Shown here piece by piece: positions 62,569 through 64,000 of a stretch of 64,000 nt of DNA (positions within the stretch are counted from its first letter, which is position 1; the number at the start of each line of letters is the position of its first letter). This DNA comes from Variibacter sp. GTDB lineage: Bacteria > Pseudomonadota > Alphaproteobacteria > Rhizobiales > Xanthobacteraceae. A model generated the notes under the pieces. That model was not told the origin of the DNA. It saw only the letters and a list, made by a program, of their open reading frames with translations, and made no database searches. The stretch spans positions 1 through 64,000 of the forward strand of contig JADGHE010000014.1 of NCBI GenBank assembly GCA_019689555.1, written 5' to 3'. The translations under genes and the position numbers were made by a program.

Positions 62569-63203
62569 CCGACCGAATGACGATCGGCGACAGCGACGTC
62601 CTGCTCGTGGTGGATGTGCAGAACGACTTCTGTCCGGGCGGCGCGCTTGCCGTGCCGCACGGCGACGAGGTGGTGGCGGTCGTCAATCGTCTCGCCGAGC
62701 GGTTCGAGAACGTGGTCCTGACGCAGGACTGGCATCCGCGCGGCCACCTCTCGTTCGCCTCGACGCATCCGGGCAAACAGCCCTTCGACACGATCGCGGT
62801 CGCTTACGGCCCGCAAGTGCTGTGGCCCGACCATTGCGTTCAGGGAACGCCGGGCGCCGACTTCCACAAGGCCCTCGCGATCCCGCACGCCGCGCTGGTG
62901 CTGCGCAAGGGCGTCCACCGCACGATCGATTCCTACTCGGCCTTCTACGAGAACGATCACAAGACGCCGACCGGCCTCGTCGGCTATCTGCGGGAGCGCG
63001 GGCTCAACCGCGTGTTTCTCGCCGGGCTCGCCTTCGATTTCTGCGTCCGCTACTCGGCGGAGGATGCGCGCCGCGAGGGCTTCACCGCCTTCGTCGTCGA
63101 GGATGCCTGCCGCGGCATCGACGTCGACGGCTCGGTGGCCGCGACACGGCGCAGCCTCGCGGCGCTCGAGGTTCCCTGCATTTCCTCTCAGGCGCTCGCC
63201 TGA
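62565..63203 (+). CDS. pncA: Nicotinamidase
   Basis: PncA hydrolyses nicotinamide to nicotinate, the substrate of PncB. The 212-residue isochorismatase-fold protein has LLVVDVQNDFCPGGALAVPH with the catalytic Asp, VLTQDWHPRGHLSFASTHPG with metal-binding histidines, LRKGVHRTIDSYSAF with the catalytic lysine, and LAGLAFDFCVRYSAEDARRE with the nucleophilic cysteine. The start ATG overlaps the pncB stop. The ribonucleotide reductase follows 24 bases later on the same strand. Confidence 0.95.
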   Translation: MTDRMTIGDSDVLLVVDVQNDFCPGGALAVPHGDEVVAVVNRLAERFENVVLTQDWHPRGHLSFASTHPGKQPFDTIAVAYGPQVLWPDHCVQGTPGADFHKALAIPHAALVLRKGVHRTIDSYSAFYENDHKTPTGLVGYLRERGLNRVFLAGLAFDFCVRYSAEDARREGFTAFVVEDACRGIDVDGSVAATRRSLAALEVPCISSQALA

Positions 63204-63227
63204 CGGACGATGGCGCAAGGCGCAACG

Positions 63228-64000
63228 ATGAACGCCTATCCCGCCGACATCTCGCGTCACATCTGGCGCAGCAAATACCGCTGGGCCGGCCGCGAGGGAG
63301 AGGAGCGCTCGATCGCGGAGAGCTGGCGGCGCATCGCGCGCGCGCTCGCTGCGGTGGAGCCGCGCGACGCGACGCTGTGGGAAGAGCGCTTCTTCGGCAT
63401 CCTGCAGGACTTCCGCTTCCTGCCGGGCGGCCGCATCCAGGCCGGCGCCGGCACCGGGCGCCACGTCACGCTGTTCAACTGCTTCGTCATGGGGACGATC
63501 GAGGACTCGATCCCCGGCATCTTCCGCGCCCTGGAGGAAAGCGCCGTCACCATGCAGCAGGGCGGCGGGATCGGTTGTGATTTCTCGACGCTGCGCCCGC
63601 GCGGCACGCAGGCCAAGGGCGCGGGCTCGATCGCCTCGGGGCCGGTCTCCTTCATGCAGGTCTGGGACGCGATGTGCGGCACCATCCTGTCCACCGGCGC
63701 GCGGCGCGGCGCCATGATGGCGACGCTGCGCTGCGACCATCCGGACATCGAGGAGTTCATCGCCGCCAAGCAGCAGCCCGGGCGGCTGCGCCGCTTCAAT
63801 CTTTCGGTGCTGGTCACCGACGCCTTCATGGATGCGGTGCGCGCGAACGCCGACTGGGCGCTCGTCTTTCCCGCCTCGGCGCTCGCCGGCGGCGGCGAGA
63901 CCGTCATGCGCAAATGGAGCGGAACGGCGGGCGCGGTACCCTGCCGCGTGGTGCGGCGCCTGCGCGCGGCCGAGCTCTGGGAGCGCATTCTGCGCGCGAC
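63228..64000 (+). CDS. nrdJ: Adenosylcobalamin-dependent (class II) ribonucleotide reductase, N-terminal part
   Basis: The last 257 codons of the window encode the start of a large RNR and run off the edge with no stop. Recognisable sequence is MNAYPADISRHIWRSKYRWA, FRFLPGGRIQAGAGTGR, TLFNCFVMGTIEDSIPGIFR and AVTMQQGGGIGCDFSTLRPR. Further segments are GPVSFMQVWDAMCGTILSTG and RRGAMMATLRCDHPDIEEFI. Class II enzymes make deoxynucleotides using adenosylcobalamin and tolerate oxygen. The QQGGGIG.DFS segment is characteristic. An in-frame ATG at 63210 would add six residues. The class cannot be fully confirmed without the C-terminal half. Confidence 0.87.
   Translation, partial: MNAYPADISRHIWRSKYRWAGREGEERSIAESWRRIARALAAVEPRDATLWEERFFGILQDFRFLPGGRIQAGAGTGRHVTLFNCFVMGTIEDSIPGIFRALEESAVTMQQGGGIGCDFSTLRPRGTQAKGAGSIASGPVSFMQVWDAMCGTILSTGARRGAMMATLRCDHPDIEEFIAAKQQPGRLRRFNLSVLVTDAFMDAVRANADWALVFPASALAGGGETVMRKWSGTAGAVPCRVVRRLRAAELWERILRA

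Overview
This window reads as a chromosomal segment of a GC-rich alphaproteobacterium, most likely a Hyphomicrobiales (Rhizobiales) member near the Bradyrhizobium/Xanthobacteraceae group. The evidence is the gene content and order: thyA-folA-hflK-hflC-degP-serB-miaA-ilvBHC, a GapR (DUF2312) protein, an ArsR-methyltransferase fusion of the SahR type beside metF-metH, homospermidine synthase, a cysteine-free bL36, and hairpin repeats of the 'CATCCT...AGGATG' type. No rRNA, tRNA, CRISPR array, prophage or complete insertion sequence was seen. Assignments come from reading translations and motifs; no database search was run.

Layout. 1-1384: end of a tripartite tricarboxylate transporter (TctA) and its periplasmic receptor. 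1654-3780: thymidylate synthase and dihydrofolate reductase with a HEPN-domain two-gene cassette between them. 4077-10883: hflK-hflC-DUF2065, degP, serB (reverse), miaA and an RMD1/YagE-type protein (reverse). 11010-14811: promoter, leader peptide, attenuator and ilvB-ilvH-ilvC. 15071-17997: a NitT/TauT-type ABC importer. 18210-21912: pdxY, a CoA-transferase remnant, a PhzF-like protein, a NUDIX protein and ppk2. 21951-22193: repeats. 22247-24467: a lipoprotein, a leucine-rich leader peptide and leuA. 24818-27418: flhA and a small membrane protein. 27569-33514 (reverse): a fused HyuA/HyuB 5-oxoprolinase-type protein, GST and an extensin-like lipoprotein. 33881-40388: a 27-residue membrane peptide, a small secreted protein and the operon sahR-metF-metH with an 18-bp palindrome at its head. 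40495-43382 (reverse): a PLD-VTT fusion coupled to an EEP-family hydrolase. 43544-48017: a WD40 protein, then homospermidine synthase, a GNAT and an ornithine decarboxylase (reverse). 48018-48690: long non-coding stretch. 48691-49738: small proteins including GapR. 49864-54165: a four-gene overlapping operon EamA-glycerate kinase-DUF1036-pyk. 54838-58281: formylglycine-generating enzyme and arylsulfatase. 58472-60726 (reverse): orphan histidine kinase, TPR protein, bL36 and SugE/Gdx. 61213-64000: pncB, pncA and the start of a B12-dependent ribonucleotide reductase.

Several parts work together. ThyA and FolA form the dTMP/folate cycle. IlvBHC and LeuA carry branched-chain amino acid synthesis, and each appears to have its own translated leader. 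SahR, MetF and MetH form the methionine/SAM cycle under a likely common operator. Ornithine decarboxylase and homospermidine synthase make homospermidine. Glycerate kinase and pyruvate kinase bracket enolase in lower glycolysis. PncA feeds PncB in NAD salvage. The SUMF1-type protein should activate the sulfatase encoded beside it.

The most noteworthy items are the HEPN cassette inside thyA-folA, the two branched-chain leader peptides with attenuator-like structures, the long leader of the ornithine decarboxylase with an unexplained plus-strand terminator beyond its promoter, a roughly 48-codon insertion in the 5-oxoprolinase gene, and the repeat cluster after ppk2.
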